Shown: positions 22,840 to 32,386, counted from the first letter of the stretch. The stretch is 64,000 bases of DNA from Brevundimonas variabilis (GCF_014199945.1 NZ_JACHOR010000005.1:278199-342198), one strand, 5' to 3'. Made by a program: numbers and translations. The notes: generated by a model not told the origin, from the sequence alone.

Positions 22840-23168
22840 GGAAGCAGGATCAGACTAGCGGATCGCGCGGCGGGCTCAAGCGGCATCTGCGCGCGGCGGG
22901 CTCCGCAATCTGTGACGGGACCGCTTCTGAAGGTCCGGCTTGTCAGAATAGTGTACCGTAGACGGAAAGTATTCCTCTGCCGCACACAGACTTTCACAAA
23001 CAAGACCCTTTCTTGTCAGTCCGTCCGGTAACGGATCATCTGTCACAAACTGTCGGTTTTCTGTCATTCGTATATCGCAAACCCGCCCTAAAGCCGCCCG
23101 AAGGGGTCGCTGAGTTGTGTCAGACCGATGCGCGGCGTCCCGACCATTTCAATGCGAGGGACTGTCCG
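22840..23168. other. Promoter region of the lipoprotein/TonB receptor operon
   Basis: About 330 bp without a gene, AT-richer towards 22960-23080. It holds the three-unit Pho box (23040-23067) and a possible -10 (TATATC, 23071-23076). The transcript leader would be about 85 nt. Confidence 0.55.
23040..23067 (+). promoter_or_regulatory. Probable Pho box (PhoB operator)
   Basis: CTGTCAC-AAA-CTGTCGG-TTTT-CTGTCAT. The second and third units have the exact 11-bp spacing of PhoB half-sites (consensus CTGTCAT with 4-bp spacer); the first is 10 bp from the second. It lies about 100 bp upstream of the lipoprotein ATG. Predicts induction on phosphate starvation. Confidence 0.6.
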
Positions 23169-24677
23169 ATGCTTCGACTGACCAAGGTACTCATGGCCGG
23201 TGCGGCCGTTTTGGCGCTGGCCGCCTGCGGCTCGGCCGAAGTGGCTTCCCCCGGTGAAGGCGACTTCGGCGGTGGCGGCACGACGCCGCCCGTCACGCCG
23301 CCCGTCACGCCGCCGGTCACGGGTCCTGCCGCTGACTGCCCCACCGGCCTGTTGAACGCCGGTCTGGTTGCCAACGGCAGCCTGCGCGTCTGCCAGCTGC
23401 CTTCGGACATCACCGGTAACCTGACCCTCTCGGTCCGCGCCGGCACGATCTACTCCATCAGCGGCCGCACCCAGGTCGGTATCGACCGCGGCATCGACAC
23501 GGCCTCGACCACCGGCAGCCAGGGCGTGCTGACGATCGATCCGGGCGTGCGCATCTTCGCCTCGGGCGGTTCGGACTATCTGATCGTCAACCGCGGTTCG
23601 CAGATCTTCGCCGAAGGCACCGCGACCAACCCGATCATCTTCACAAGCCGCCAGAACGTCGAAGGCACCACCAGCCTGACCTCGCAAGGTCAGTGGGGCG
23701 GTCTGGTCATCGCCGGTCGCGCACCGCAGGCCAACTGTCAGCTGACCGCGCCGGTCACCTGCACCGGCCAGGTCGAGGGCACGTCGGCCTTCTACGGCGG
23801 CAACACCCCGACCGACAACTCGGGCCGCATCCGCTACGTCCAGATCAAATTCTCGGGCTTCGAAATCTCGACCGGCAACGAGCTGCAGGGCCTGACCATG
23901 GCCGGCGTCGGTTCGGGCACGACCGTCGAGTTCGTCCAGGTCCACAACTCTTCGGACGACGGCATCGAAATCTTCGGCGGCAACGTCAACCTGCGCCGCA
24001 TCGTGATCACCGGCGCCGACGATGACGCGTTCGACACCGACACCGGCTGGCGCGGGGGTGCCCAGTTCGGCATCGTGACCCAGCGGGCCCCGAACTCGAC
24101 CAGCCGCTCGGCCGGCTTCGAGTTCTCGGCGGCCCCGGCGGCGACCCCGCTGGCCACGCGCTACAACGCGCGTCCGCAGATCGCGAACTGGACCCTGGTC
24201 GGCCGCAACTCGCCGATCGACGCCCACACCGTGGCCCACTTCGACACGGGTACGGCTGCGACCGTCCTGAACTCGGTGTTCACCAGCCAGGCCGGGTCGG
24301 TCGCGGGCTGCCTCGACATCGCCGACGCCGACACCCAGACCGCCGGCACCAATTTCCGCTCGGTCTTCATGTCGTGCGGCATCTCCTACCGCCCGAACAA
24401 CGCGGCCCGCTCGACGGCCGTGTTCACGACGGCTCCGAGCGTCGGCAACACCGCGCTGGGCACCTCGACCCTCACGGCTCCGACGGCAGGCGTGACCATC
24501 ACCAACCAGGCGCTGAACTTCATCAACGGCGCCAACGAAACGGCTGTCACGCCGGTCAACGCGGCCGCCGTCTATCCGTTCTTCGTCACCACGACCTACA
24601 TCGGTGCCGTCCAGAACGCTGCCGACACCTGGTACACCGGCTGGACCTGCGGTCTGTCGGGCAACACCACCTGCTGA
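23169..24677 (+). CDS. Exported lipoprotein with beta-helix-like repeats
   Basis: 502 residues from ATG 23169. The lipoprotein signal KVLMAGAAVLALAACG gives a lipobox (LAAC), followed by a glycine- and proline-rich tether with TPPVTPPVTPPVTG. The body is strand-rich, with Asn/Gly turns and repeated short hydrophobic units (IFAEGTATNPIIFTSRQN, VQVHNSSDDGIEIFGGNV) typical of a right-handed parallel beta-helix. Two cysteine pairs may stabilise it. It is co-oriented with a TonB receptor 76 bp downstream and lies behind a Pho box. Likely a surface- or periplasm-exposed partner that captures a ligand for the receptor; the ligand may be a phosphorus compound (inference). Confidence 0.75.
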   Translation: MLRLTKVLMAGAAVLALAACGSAEVASPGEGDFGGGGTTPPVTPPVTPPVTGPAADCPTGLLNAGLVANGSLRVCQLPSDITGNLTLSVRAGTIYSISGRTQVGIDRGIDTASTTGSQGVLTIDPGVRIFASGGSDYLIVNRGSQIFAEGTATNPIIFTSRQNVEGTTSLTSQGQWGGLVIAGRAPQANCQLTAPVTCTGQVEGTSAFYGGNTPTDNSGRIRYVQIKFSGFEISTGNELQGLTMAGVGSGTTVEFVQVHNSSDDGIEIFGGNVNLRRIVITGADDDAFDTDTGWRGGAQFGIVTQRAPNSTSRSAGFEFSAAPAATPLATRYNARPQIANWTLVGRNSPIDAHTVAHFDTGTAATVLNSVFTSQAGSVAGCLDIADADTQTAGTNFRSVFMSCGISYRPNNAARSTAVFTTAPSVGNTALGTSTLTAPTAGVTITNQALNFINGANETAVTPVNAAAVYPFFVTTTYIGAVQNAADTWYTGWTCGLSGNTTC

Positions 24678-24681
24678 TCAG

Positions 24682-24729
24682 GGAAATGCGGAGGAGGGCA
24701 CCAGCCCTCCTCCGGCTTTTCGCATTTCC
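24682..24729 (+). terminator. Attenuator-like stem-loop between lipoprotein and receptor genes
   Basis: GGAGGAGGGC, loop ACCA, GCCCTCCTCC, then GGCTTTT (24690-24720) looks like an intrinsic terminator. An outer stem, GGAAATGCG (24682-24690) with CGCATTTCC (24721-24729), can enclose it. In the middle of an operon this suggests partial termination, giving more lipoprotein than receptor. Confidence 0.6.
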
Positions 24730-24753
24730 TTTGACCCCTCCGAGGCGCTGATC

Positions 24754-27423
24754 ATGAAGACCCACACCCTGACCCTGACCGGGATCCTCCTGGCCACCAG
24801 CGCCCTGATCGCGCCGGGCTATGCCCTGGCCCAGGACGCCGTCCCACCCACGGCCCAGACCCCGGCCACCCAGGCGCAGGACGCCGAGCCCGAGGCCGAG
24901 CCCGAAGTCGAGACGACCGTCGACGAGATCGTCGTCCTGGGGCGCTTCATCCCCGAGCCCAACCGCGAAAGTTCCGAGGTCGCCGCCTTCCTGACGTCGG
25001 AAGATCTGGAGCGGACCGGCGATTCGAACGCCGCGGCGGCCCTGACCCGCGTCACCGGCCTGACGGTTGTCGAAGGGCGCTTCATCTATGTGCGCGGCCT
25101 TGGCGAGCGCTATTCGTCGGCCCTGCTGAACGGCTCGCCCCTGCCCAGCCCCGAGCCGCTGCAGCGCGTCGTGCCGCTGGACCTGTTCCCGTCCAACATC
25201 CTCGAGAGCGTTACAGTTCAGAAGACCTATTCGGCCAACTATCCGGGCGAGTTCGGCGGCGGCGTGATCGATCTGCGCACCATCGACGCCCCCAACGAGC
25301 CCTTCTTCAGCCTGTCGACCTCGCTCGGCGGCAACACTGAAACGACCGGCAAGGAAGGCCTGATCTATTTCGGCGGCCGCACAGACTTCCTGGGCTTTGA
25401 CGACGGCACGCGCGACGTCCCCGGTCCCCTGGCCGTGGCCTTTGCCTCGGGCAACCAGGTCATCACCGGCCAGAATTTCTCGGCCGCCCAGATCGCCCGG
25501 ATCGGCCAGTCACTGGTCAATGCCCCGCTTCGCCTGCTTCAGGAAGAGAAGACCCCGGTCAACGTCGGCTTCAACATCGCTGGTGGCCTGTCCTCCGAGA
25601 CCGGCCTGGGCACCCTGGGTCTGATCGCCGTGGCTGGCTACGACAACAGCTGGAGCATCCGCAATGCGGTCCAGCAGGAAGCCAATTTCGAAGGCAATAT
25701 CCTGGTCCCGACGACCGACTTCGACGTCCGCTCGAACCAGAATGACGTCCAGTCCAACCTGCTGGCCGCCATCTCGCTGTCGAACCTCGACCACGAGGTG
25801 AAGTGGACCAATTTCTACGTCCGCAACACGACCAAGGAAACGCGGTCCGAGGTCGGCTTCGACCAGCAGGCGGGCAACACCATCCGTCGCGACTATACGG
25901 AATGGTTCGAGCGCTCGCTGTTCTCGACCCAGCTGGCCGGCGAGCACAGCTTCATGGACGGGGCGCTTGAGATCGACTGGCGCGGGGCGTTCTCGACGAC
26001 CGAGCGCAACTCGCCGTACGAGACCCGCTTTGAGTATGGGATCAACGCCGCCGGTGACTTCATCCACCGCGACTCGAACCAGATCTCGTTCAGCGAGCTG
26101 ACCGATGACATCGTCTCGGGCGGCGCGGACGTCAAATACACCCTGGCCCTGTCGGATGCCCGCGAGGCCATCTTCACGGTCGGCGTGGCCGGGTTCGACA
26201 ACACCCGCGACGCCATCCGTCGCGACCTGAACTTCCGCGCCGTCGGTTCGCTGACGGACGAGCAGCGGGAATCGCGCGTCGACTTCCTCTACTCCGACTT
26301 CAACCTGAACCCGACCACGATCGAGCTGCGCGAAGTGACGGGCGGCAACGGAGCGGCGGCCTATGATGCCCAGCTGCAGGTCAATGCCATCTATGCCCAG
26401 GTGGATGCCGAGATCATTCCCCTGGTGCGCACCACGATCGGCGTTCGCTTCGAGGATGGCGAGCAGACGGTCACGACCCGCGACCTGTTCGGCAATGCGG
26501 CCCCCTTCGCCCCGACCCGGATCGAAGAGCAGTATTACCTGCCGTCCTTCACGGCGACCTGGAACTTTGCCGAAGACCAGCAGCTGCGTCTGGGCGCGTC
26601 CCAGACGATCGGCCGCCCGCAGTTCCGCGAACTGGCTCCGCAGTCCTATACCGACCCGGAGAGCAACCGGACCTTCTTCGGCAACCCCTTCCTGGTCGAT
26701 ACGGAAATCCTGAACCTGGATGCCCGCTACGAGTGGTTCTTCGCCCGACAGCAGTATCTGACGGCCGGCGTCTTCTTCAAGGATCTGGACAAGCCGGTCG
26801 AGTCGACGATCGTCCTGCAGGGCGACAGCCGCCAGCAGTCGTTCCTGAACGCGCCCAAGGCGACGATCTTCGGGGCCGAGCTCGAAGCCAAGAAATTCTT
26901 CGAATTCCCGGAGAACACCTCGACCTTCATCGCGAACAAGCGCTGGCTGGTGCAGGCCAACTACACCTATTCGAAGTCCGAGGTTCAGGTCGAGACGGGG
27001 GACACCGTCCTCTCGCTCGGCGGTGGCGGTGTGCCGGAACCGGCGAGCTTCTTCATCGAGGACGGCAGCCGTCTGCAGGGTCAGTCCGAACATGTCGCCA
27101 ACCTGCAACTGGGCTGGGAAGACGACACGGCGCGGTCCCAGGCAACGATCATCGTAAACTACGTCAGTGAGCGGATCACCGCCCGCGGTGCCGGTTCGGC
27201 GGGTTCGCGCGAGCCGGACTACATCCAGGAGCCGGGCGTCACCCTGGACTTCGTCTATCGCAAGGATTTCACGGTCGGCAATCGCGACCTGGGCTTCGGT
27301 CTGGAGTTGCGGAACCTGCTGAACACCGAGTTCGACGAATACCAGGAGCTCGGCAACAAGATCCTGATCAACAACTACGAGACCGGTACGTCTGGCCAGA
27401 TCAGCCTGACCGCCCGCTTCTAG
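24754..27423 (+). CDS. TonB-dependent outer-membrane receptor
   Basis: 889 residues from ATG 24754, chosen because it starts a clear signal peptide (LTGILLATSALIAPGYALAQ). An acidic linker and TonB-box-like VDEIVVLG precede the plug (VTGLTVVEGRFIYVRGLGER, SSALLNGSPLPSPEP), and FGGGVIDLRT marks its end. A 22-strand barrel follows, ending in an aromatic residue (SLTARF). It belongs to the group with RGLGERY and GSPLPSPEPLQR motifs, often paired with a secreted protein gene. Imports its substrate using proton-motive force through TonB-ExbBD. The Pho box upstream of the pair suggests regulation by phosphate; substrate unproven. Confidence 0.85.
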   Translation: MKTHTLTLTGILLATSALIAPGYALAQDAVPPTAQTPATQAQDAEPEAEPEVETTVDEIVVLGRFIPEPNRESSEVAAFLTSEDLERTGDSNAAAALTRVTGLTVVEGRFIYVRGLGERYSSALLNGSPLPSPEPLQRVVPLDLFPSNILESVTVQKTYSANYPGEFGGGVIDLRTIDAPNEPFFSLSTSLGGNTETTGKEGLIYFGGRTDFLGFDDGTRDVPGPLAVAFASGNQVITGQNFSAAQIARIGQSLVNAPLRLLQEEKTPVNVGFNIAGGLSSETGLGTLGLIAVAGYDNSWSIRNAVQQEANFEGNILVPTTDFDVRSNQNDVQSNLLAAISLSNLDHEVKWTNFYVRNTTKETRSEVGFDQQAGNTIRRDYTEWFERSLFSTQLAGEHSFMDGALEIDWRGAFSTTERNSPYETRFEYGINAAGDFIHRDSNQISFSELTDDIVSGGADVKYTLALSDAREAIFTVGVAGFDNTRDAIRRDLNFRAVGSLTDEQRESRVDFLYSDFNLNPTTIELREVTGGNGAAAYDAQLQVNAIYAQVDAEIIPLVRTTIGVRFEDGEQTVTTRDLFGNAAPFAPTRIEEQYYLPSFTATWNFAEDQQLRLGASQTIGRPQFRELAPQSYTDPESNRTFFGNPFLVDTEILNLDARYEWFFARQQYLTAGVFFKDLDKPVESTIVLQGDSRQQSFLNAPKATIFGAELEAKKFFEFPENTSTFIANKRWLVQANYTYSKSEVQVETGDTVLSLGGGGVPEPASFFIEDGSRLQGQSEHVANLQLGWEDDTARSQATIIVNYVSERITARGAGSAGSREPDYIQEPGVTLDFVYRKDFTVGNRDLGFGLELRNLLNTEFDEYQELGNKILINNYETGTSGQISLTARF

Positions 27424-27449
27424 ACTTCGTTTCCTCCCGCCGACTTCAC

Positions 27450-27480
27450 GGCCGCTCCCGCAAGGGAGCGGCCGCTTTCT
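27450..27480 (+). terminator. Rho-independent terminator of the receptor operon
   Basis: GGCCGCTCCC, loop GCAA, GGGAGCGGCC, then GCTTTCTTTT. Perfect 10-bp GC-rich stem with a T-rich tail 26 bp after the receptor stop codon. Confidence 0.85.
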
Positions 27481-27487
27481 TTTGCGG

Positions 27488-29149
27488 CTAGCGGTTGCGC
27501 AGGCCGGTGATCGTCCGGTTCGGGGCGATGTCCTCGGCCGACGTGATCAGGTGGACGACCGCAGGGCGACCGGCGGCACGCGCACTGGCCAGGGCCGCCG
27601 GGAAGGCTTCGGTCGTGTCGCAGCGGATGCCGAATGCGCCGAATGCCTCGGCATATTTCACGAAGTCGGGGTTCCTGAGGTCCGTCGCCATGACCCGCTC
27701 CGTGCCCGGATAATGCGTCTCCTGATGCATGCGGATGGTGCCATAGGTGCCGTTGTCGACGACGATGGTCACGACATTGATCCCGTGCTGGACGGCCGTG
27801 GCCAGTTCCTGCGATGTCATCATGAAGTCGCCGTCGCCCGCCACGCAGATGACTTCGCGGTCGGGATGGACCGACTTGGCGGCGATGGCGGCCGGGAAGC
27901 CATAACCCATCGCCCCTGATGTCGGAGCCAGCTGGGTCCGGCAGGCGCGATGCCGATAGAAGCGGTGAAGCCAGGCGGCGAAATTGCCTGCGCCATTGGT
28001 GACGATGGCGGTCGGGGGCAGAACCTCGCCCAGATGCGCCATGCATTCGCTCATGTTGACCGCGCCGGTGACGTCGACCGGGGTCGAGAAGGCCTGGTAG
28101 TGATCGTGGGCCGCGCGCGCCTCCTCATGCCAGGTCCGGCCGGGATCGATCCCGGCCAATGCGTGGGCGGCCAGAGAATTGTCGGCGGTCGCGCTCAGCA
28201 GCGGGGTCCAGACCCGTCCCAGCTCCTCGGCACCGGGGTGGATGTGAACCAGCGTCTGCGCCGTGTGGTCCCGCGTGAACAGGGTATAGCCCTGGGTCGG
28301 GTTTTCGCCGAGCCGCGCGCCGACCGCGATCAGCAGATCGGCATCCTTCGCCCGCTGCATCAGCGCAGGATTACAGCCCAGTCCCAGGTCCCCGGCATAG
28401 TTCGTCCGGGCATTGGACAGGATGTCCTTGCGCCGGAACGACAGGGTCACGGGCAGGCCGAGCCGCTCCGACCAGTCGCCGATCGCGGCGGCGGCGTCCT
28501 CGGTCCAGCCGGATCCGCCCAGTACCAGCAGGGGCCGTTCCGCCTTTGACAGCCGCTCGGTCAGAGCCGCGACAAAGGCAGGGTCCAGTCCGGCCCGTGC
28601 GCGCGTGACCGCACGGACGGGGGCTGGGCCACCGTCGTCATGCAGGATATCTTCGGGCAGGGCGACGACCACGGGCCCCATTCGTCCCTGCAGCGCCGTG
28701 GCAAAGGCCCGCTCGACGATCTCGACGGTCCGGTCCGCCTGTTCGATCTCGGTGGCCCATTTGGCCAGGCCGCCGAAGACCTCGCGATAGTCGACCTCCT
28801 GAAAGGCACCCCGCCCGCGGTCGGACGAGGCGATCTGGCCCACGAACAGGATCATCGGGGTCGAGTCCTGATGGGCCGTATGCACGCCGATCGAGGCATG
28901 GGTCGCCCCCGGCCCGCGCGTGACCATGCAGACGCCCGGCTTGCCGGTCAGCTTGCCATAGGCCTCGGCCATGTTGGCGGCCCCGGCCTCGTGGCGGCAG
29001 GTGACGACCTGGATGCGGTCGCGGACATCGGCAAGGGCATCCAGCACCGCCAGATAGCTTTCGCCCGGAACGCAGAAGACGCGATCGATGCCATTGACCA
29101 CCAGGGTCTCGACGATGCGGCGGGCGGCGGTGTTCGGCGGCTGTGTCAT
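27488..29149 (-). CDS. Thiamine diphosphate-dependent enzyme (IlvB-like)
   Basis: 553 residues with all three domains of the ThDP decarboxylase/ligase family. The N-terminal Pyr domain has VPGESYLAVLDAL and the catalytic-type Glu54 in CRHEAGAANMAEAYG. A central Rossmann-like domain follows (LLVLGGSGWTEDAA). The C-terminal PP domain has the ThDP/Mg motif GDGDFMMTSQELATAV ending in VVDNGTYG. It resembles acetolactate synthase large subunits, but no small regulatory subunit is adjacent and the FAD-binding residues cannot be confirmed. It could be a catabolic acetolactate synthase, a benzoylformate- or sulfoacetaldehyde-type enzyme. Monocistronic, facing the receptor operon terminator. Confidence 0.8.
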   Translation of the reverse strand: MTQPPNTAARRIVETLVVNGIDRVFCVPGESYLAVLDALADVRDRIQVVTCRHEAGAANMAEAYGKLTGKPGVCMVTRGPGATHASIGVHTAHQDSTPMILFVGQIASSDRGRGAFQEVDYREVFGGLAKWATEIEQADRTVEIVERAFATALQGRMGPVVVALPEDILHDDGGPAPVRAVTRARAGLDPAFVAALTERLSKAERPLLVLGGSGWTEDAAAAIGDWSERLGLPVTLSFRRKDILSNARTNYAGDLGLGCNPALMQRAKDADLLIAVGARLGENPTQGYTLFTRDHTAQTLVHIHPGAEELGRVWTPLLSATADNSLAAHALAGIDPGRTWHEEARAAHDHYQAFSTPVDVTGAVNMSECMAHLGEVLPPTAIVTNGAGNFAAWLHRFYRHRACRTQLAPTSGAMGYGFPAAIAAKSVHPDREVICVAGDGDFMMTSQELATAVQHGINVVTIVVDNGTYGTIRMHQETHYPGTERVMATDLRNPDFVKYAEAFGAFGIRCDTTEAFPAALASARAAGRPAVVHLITSAEDIAPNRTITGLRNR

Positions 29150-29300
29150 GGGCAGCCGATTAGCAGATCAGGCCGCGCCTTGGCCATGGACGGCGCAAAG
29201 CCGGGGCTCACTGCCGTCTCGGTCCGCCTGGCGTTTTTTGACGTGAAAGCGTTGCCTTGTGCGGGCAAGGTAACCGCTCAAACGGTGATGGAGCAGGACT

Positions 29301-29693
29301 ATGGGACTTCTGGATGGCGTACTGGGCAGCCTTGGTGGCGATGCCGCTGGCGGGATCGGCGAGCTGCTGAACAGCCAGGGCGGCGTGGCCGGGCTGGCCG
29401 AAAAGTTTGGCCAGAAGGGACTGGGCGACCTGGCCGCCACGTGGATCGGCACCGGTGCCAATGCCAATATCTCGCCGGAACAGATCGCCGCCGTGCTGGG
29501 CTCGGGCCCGATTGCGGATTTCGCTGCGCGTGTGGGAATCTCGCCGGAGCAGGCTTCCGAGACCCTGGCCGGGCTCCTGCCCGAGGCCGTCGACCGGCTG
29601 ACCCCGAACGGCCAGGTGCCGGACGTGAGCGGGGTCCTGGACCAGTTGCCCGGTGGACTGGGCGACATCGTCAGCAATTTCCTCAAGCGCTAG
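29301..29693 (+). CDS. YidB-like DUF937 protein
   Basis: 130 residues with GGAG before ATG 29301. MGLLDGVLGSLGGDAAGGIG, then FGQKGLGDLAATWIGTGAN and ISPEQIAAVLGS, match the YidB/DUF937 pattern: a Gly-rich start followed by short helices and a repeated ISPEQ(I/A) element. Soluble protein of unknown function, common in proteobacteria. Its 3' end overlaps the convergent truA by 11 bp. Confidence 0.8.
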   Translation: MGLLDGVLGSLGGDAAGGIGELLNSQGGVAGLAEKFGQKGLGDLAATWIGTGANANISPEQIAAVLGSGPIADFAARVGISPEQASETLAGLLPEAVDRLTPNGQVPDVSGVLDQLPGGLGDIVSNFLKR

Positions 29694-30429
29694 GGTAGGT
29701 CACGCCGGTCAGATACAGGCCGTCGGACGGCGCGACCGGGCCACAGGCCGTGCGATCCCGCGCAGCCAGGGCCTGTCTCACGTCGTCCGGCGTCCAGCGC
29801 CCGAGACCCACCTCGACCAGGGTGCCGGCCATCGACCGGACCTGCCGGTGCAGGAAGGACCGCGCCTCGAACGCCAGATGGACCTCCTCGCCGACCCGGA
29901 TGACGCGCGCCACATCCAGCGTCTTCTCAGGCGACTTCGACTGACAGGCCAGGTCGCGGAAGGTGGTGAAGTCGTGGTGGCCGATCAGGTGCATCGCCCC
30001 GGCCTGCATGGCTTCGGCGTCCAGCGCCTTGCGCACATGCCAGACCCGCCCCCGCTCCAGCGCCGGGCGGCCGGGCCGGTTCAGGATGCGGTACAGATAG
30101 GCTCGGCCCGTCGCCGAGAACCGCGCATGCCAGTCGTCGGGCACGACCGCGCTGTCCAGCACGGCCACGCCTTCCCGGACCATGTGGGCGTTCAGGGCGT
30201 TCATCACCGTCTCTGCGGGCCAGTCGCGATCGAGATCGACATGCACCACCTGTCCCGTTGCATGCACCCCGGAGTCGGTTCTGCCGGCCGCTGCGATGCG
30301 CACCCTCTGGCCGCAGAAGGCGGTCACGGCGGTCTCGATCACGCCCTGGACGGTGGGCAGCCCGTCCTGCGCCTGAAACCCGGCATAGGGCCCGCCGTCG
30401 TATTCGATCGTCAGCCGATACCGTGGCAT
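29683..30429 (-). CDS. truA: tRNA pseudouridine(38-40) synthase TruA
   Basis: 248 residues, the usual TruA length. RYRLTIEYDGGPYAGFQAQ is the family N-terminus. AAAGRTDSGVHATGQVVHVD carries the catalytic aspartate in GRTDSGVHA. FLHRQVRSMAGTLVEVGLGR near the C-terminus is also diagnostic. It isomerises uridines 38-40 in the anticodon arm of many tRNAs. The start codon overlaps the fmt stop (TGATG), so it is co-translated with the initiator-tRNA formylation gene, an arrangement shared with many alphaproteobacteria (def-fmt-truA). Confidence 0.95.
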   Translation of the reverse strand: MPRYRLTIEYDGGPYAGFQAQDGLPTVQGVIETAVTAFCGQRVRIAAAGRTDSGVHATGQVVHVDLDRDWPAETVMNALNAHMVREGVAVLDSAVVPDDWHARFSATGRAYLYRILNRPGRPALERGRVWHVRKALDAEAMQAGAMHLIGHHDFTTFRDLACQSKSPEKTLDVARVIRVGEEVHLAFEARSFLHRQVRSMAGTLVEVGLGRWTPDDVRQALAARDRTACGPVAPSDGLYLTGVTYPSA

Positions 30430-31370
30430 CAGGTCCGGCCTGCACCCGCCGGATCGAGGACCGTGCCGAGGGGCAGAGCATAGCCTCTCAGAAACTCGTC
30501 CGGGGCCTGGGCCGCCTTGCCCTCGCGCTGGACCCGCAGCAGCCGCACAGCCCCGCCGTCGCCACAGCCGATCAGCAGGTCATCGTCGAGCACCGTGCCT
30601 GGAGCCTCGGGACCCGCAGGACCCATCGCAGACATCAGGGCCTTGATCCGCGTGCCGTCCGGTCCCTCGAACCAGGCCCCCGGAAAGGGTGCCAGGCCCC
30701 GGATGTGGGCGTCGATCTCTGCCGCAGGTCGAGCCCAGTTGATCCGTGCTTCGGCTGGCGTGATCTTCTTGGCATAGGTCGGTTCGCCGACCTGTTCGGT
30801 CTCGGTCACCCCGCCGCGCTCGATCGCGGCCAGGGCCCGGGTCCACAGGGTGGCCCCGATCGTGGCCATCCGCTCCGACAGGCTGGCCGCCGTGTCGTCG
30901 GGCCGGATCGGCAGCACTTCCGACAGCAGGATCGCGCCTTCGTCCAGCCCTTCCGACATCCGCATGATCTGGACGCCGGTCTGCGCGTCCCCGGCCATGA
31001 TGGCCCGCTGGATCGGAGCCGCCCCCCGCCAGCGCGGGAGCAGGGATCCATGCAGGTTGAAACACCCCAAACGCGGGGCATCCAGCACGGCGGGCTTCAG
31101 GATCTGGCCATAGGCGACGACGCAGGCGGCATCGAGATCCAGGCTCTGGAACGTCGCGATCGCCTCTTCGGCCTTCATCGACTCCGGCGTGAAGACGGGC
31201 AACCCCATGGCCTCGGCAAAGGCCTGAACCGGTGACGGCGTCAGCTTCTGCCCGCGGCCCTTGGGACGCGGCGGCTGGGAATAGACGGCCACGATTTCGT
31301 GTCCCGAGGCGATCAGCTCGGCCAGAGACGGCACGGCAAACTCGGGGGTACCCATGAAGGCAAGGCGCAT
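30429..31370 (-). CDS. fmt: Methionyl-tRNA formyltransferase
   Basis: 313 residues from ATG 31370; a GTG one codon earlier could also serve. [19 protein letters not shown] is the typical start. The formyl-folate site motif is [19 protein letters not shown], with the catalytic Asn-His, followed by DEGAILL and the C-terminal tRNA-binding OB-like domain ([20 protein letters not shown]). It formylates Met-tRNAi with 10-formyl-THF for translation initiation. Works with peptide deformylase encoded just upstream in the same operon, with a small membrane protein gene between. Confidence 0.95.
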   Translation of the reverse strand: MRLAFMGTPEFAVPSLAELIASGHEIVAVYSQPPRPKGRGQKLTPSPVQAFAEAMGLPVFTPESMKAEEAIATFQSLDLDAACVVAYGQILKPAVLDAPRLGCFNLHGSLLPRWRGAAPIQRAIMAGDAQTGVQIMRMSEGLDEGAILLSEVLPIRPDDTAASLSERMATIGATLWTRALAAIERGGVTETEQVGEPTYAKKITPAEARINWARPAAEIDAHIRGLAPFPGAWFEGPDGTRIKALMSAMGPAGPEAPGTVLDDDLLIGCGDGGAVRLLRVQREGKAAQAPDEFLRGYALPLGTVLDPAGAGRT

Positions 31371-31406
31371 CACGGCGTCTCCGGTAAAGAGGGGAAGGAC
31401 GTCGCG

Positions 31407-31637
31407 CTAGACCGGGTCGCTCCAGCGGGTGGTGACCCCACCGCCCTCATCCCATTCGCCACCGGCATCCAGGGCATCGTCGAAATCCATCAGGCGGTCG
31501 ATGATCACCCCGACCACCAGCCCGAGCACCGCCACGCCCACCAGGGTGGCGACGCTGCCGATCCCCACCTTTTCGGACCGGGTCAGGCGACGCCGGCCGT
31601 CGTGACCGATGATCCGGCTCTTCCCGACGCGGGCCAT
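31407..31637 (-). CDS. Small membrane protein in the def-fmt operon
   Basis: 76 residues. A basic N-terminus (KSRIIGHDGRRRLTRSEKVG) precedes one transmembrane helix (VATLVGVAVLGLVVGVIID) and an acidic C-terminus. The ATG overlaps the def stop by one base, so translation is coupled to deformylase. No family recognised; similar small proteins sit here in related genomes as far as I recall, but I cannot check this. Confidence 0.7.
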   Translation of the reverse strand: MARVGKSRIIGHDGRRRLTRSEKVGIGSVATLVGVAVLGLVVGVIIDRLMDFDDALDAGGEWDEGGGVTTRWSDPV

Positions 31638-32239
31638 CAGGCGGCTTCCCGGGTGCGCATGATCTTCTTCACCTTGGTCATGGCCCGGTCGCGACGCAGC
31701 CGCGACAGGTGGTCGATGAACAGCACGCCGTTGAGATGGTCGAGTTCATGCTGGAAACAGACGGCGTACAGCCCCTCGATCTCTTCCTCGATCCGGACAC
31801 CCTCGCGGTCCAGATAGGCGACCCGGACGCGGGCCGGGCGTTCGACCTGGTCGAAATACTCCGGGATCGACAGGCAGCCTTCCTCGTAGATGTAGAGCTC
31901 GTCCGAGGCCCACAGGATCTCCGGATTGACGAAGAAGCGGGGATTGGGGTGCCGCGCGCTGTCTTCCGTCCCGGCTTCTGTTCCGGCTTCGGACTCTGAC
32001 ACGGCTTCGGCTTCGTCTGCCGGTGCGGGGCCATCGCCCAGGTCCATGACCACCACGCGACGCAGGTCGCCGATCTGGACAGCGGCCAGGCCGATGCCCG
32101 GCGCGTCGTACATGGTCTCGAGCATGTCATCCATCAGGACGCGCACGTCGGCGTCCACCGTGTCCACGGGACGGGAGACCTGTTTCAGGATGCCCAGGTC
32201 GGCGGTGTTGTCGATGGTGAGGATACGTCTGACGGCCAT
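31637..32239 (-). CDS. def: Peptide deformylase
   Basis: 200 residues from ATG 32239. All three motifs are present: [10 protein letters not shown] (residues 48-57), EGCLSIP (C122 metal ligand) and QHELDHLNG (H164 and H168 ligands, E165 catalytic). It removes the N-formyl group from nascent proteins. An unusual acidic, low-complexity insertion at about 69-98 (rich in Glu, Ala, Ser, Thr) lies between motifs I and II and explains why it is ~30 residues longer than typical deformylases. The insert should be a surface loop. First gene of def-orf-fmt-truA. Longer upstream frames begin in non-coding sequence. Confidence 0.95.
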   Translation of the reverse strand: MAVRRILTIDNTADLGILKQVSRPVDTVDADVRVLMDDMLETMYDAPGIGLAAVQIGDLRRVVVMDLGDGPAPADEAEAVSESEAGTEAGTEDSARHPNPRFFVNPEILWASDELYIYEEGCLSIPEYFDQVERPARVRVAYLDREGVRIEEEIEGLYAVCFQHELDHLNGVLFIDHLSRLRRDRAMTKVKKIMRTREAA

Positions 32240-32386
32240 GACGTTCAGGTAGGCTGCGGGACTGCGCGGGTCAAGATTTCCGGCCCGCGACCACCCTTGG
32301 GCTTGACCTCGGGGCAGGGCTTGGGTTGATGTCCGCGACCGTTCTCCGCCGTTCAGGGAGCCCGGCCCTTTCCAGGGAATATCCGT

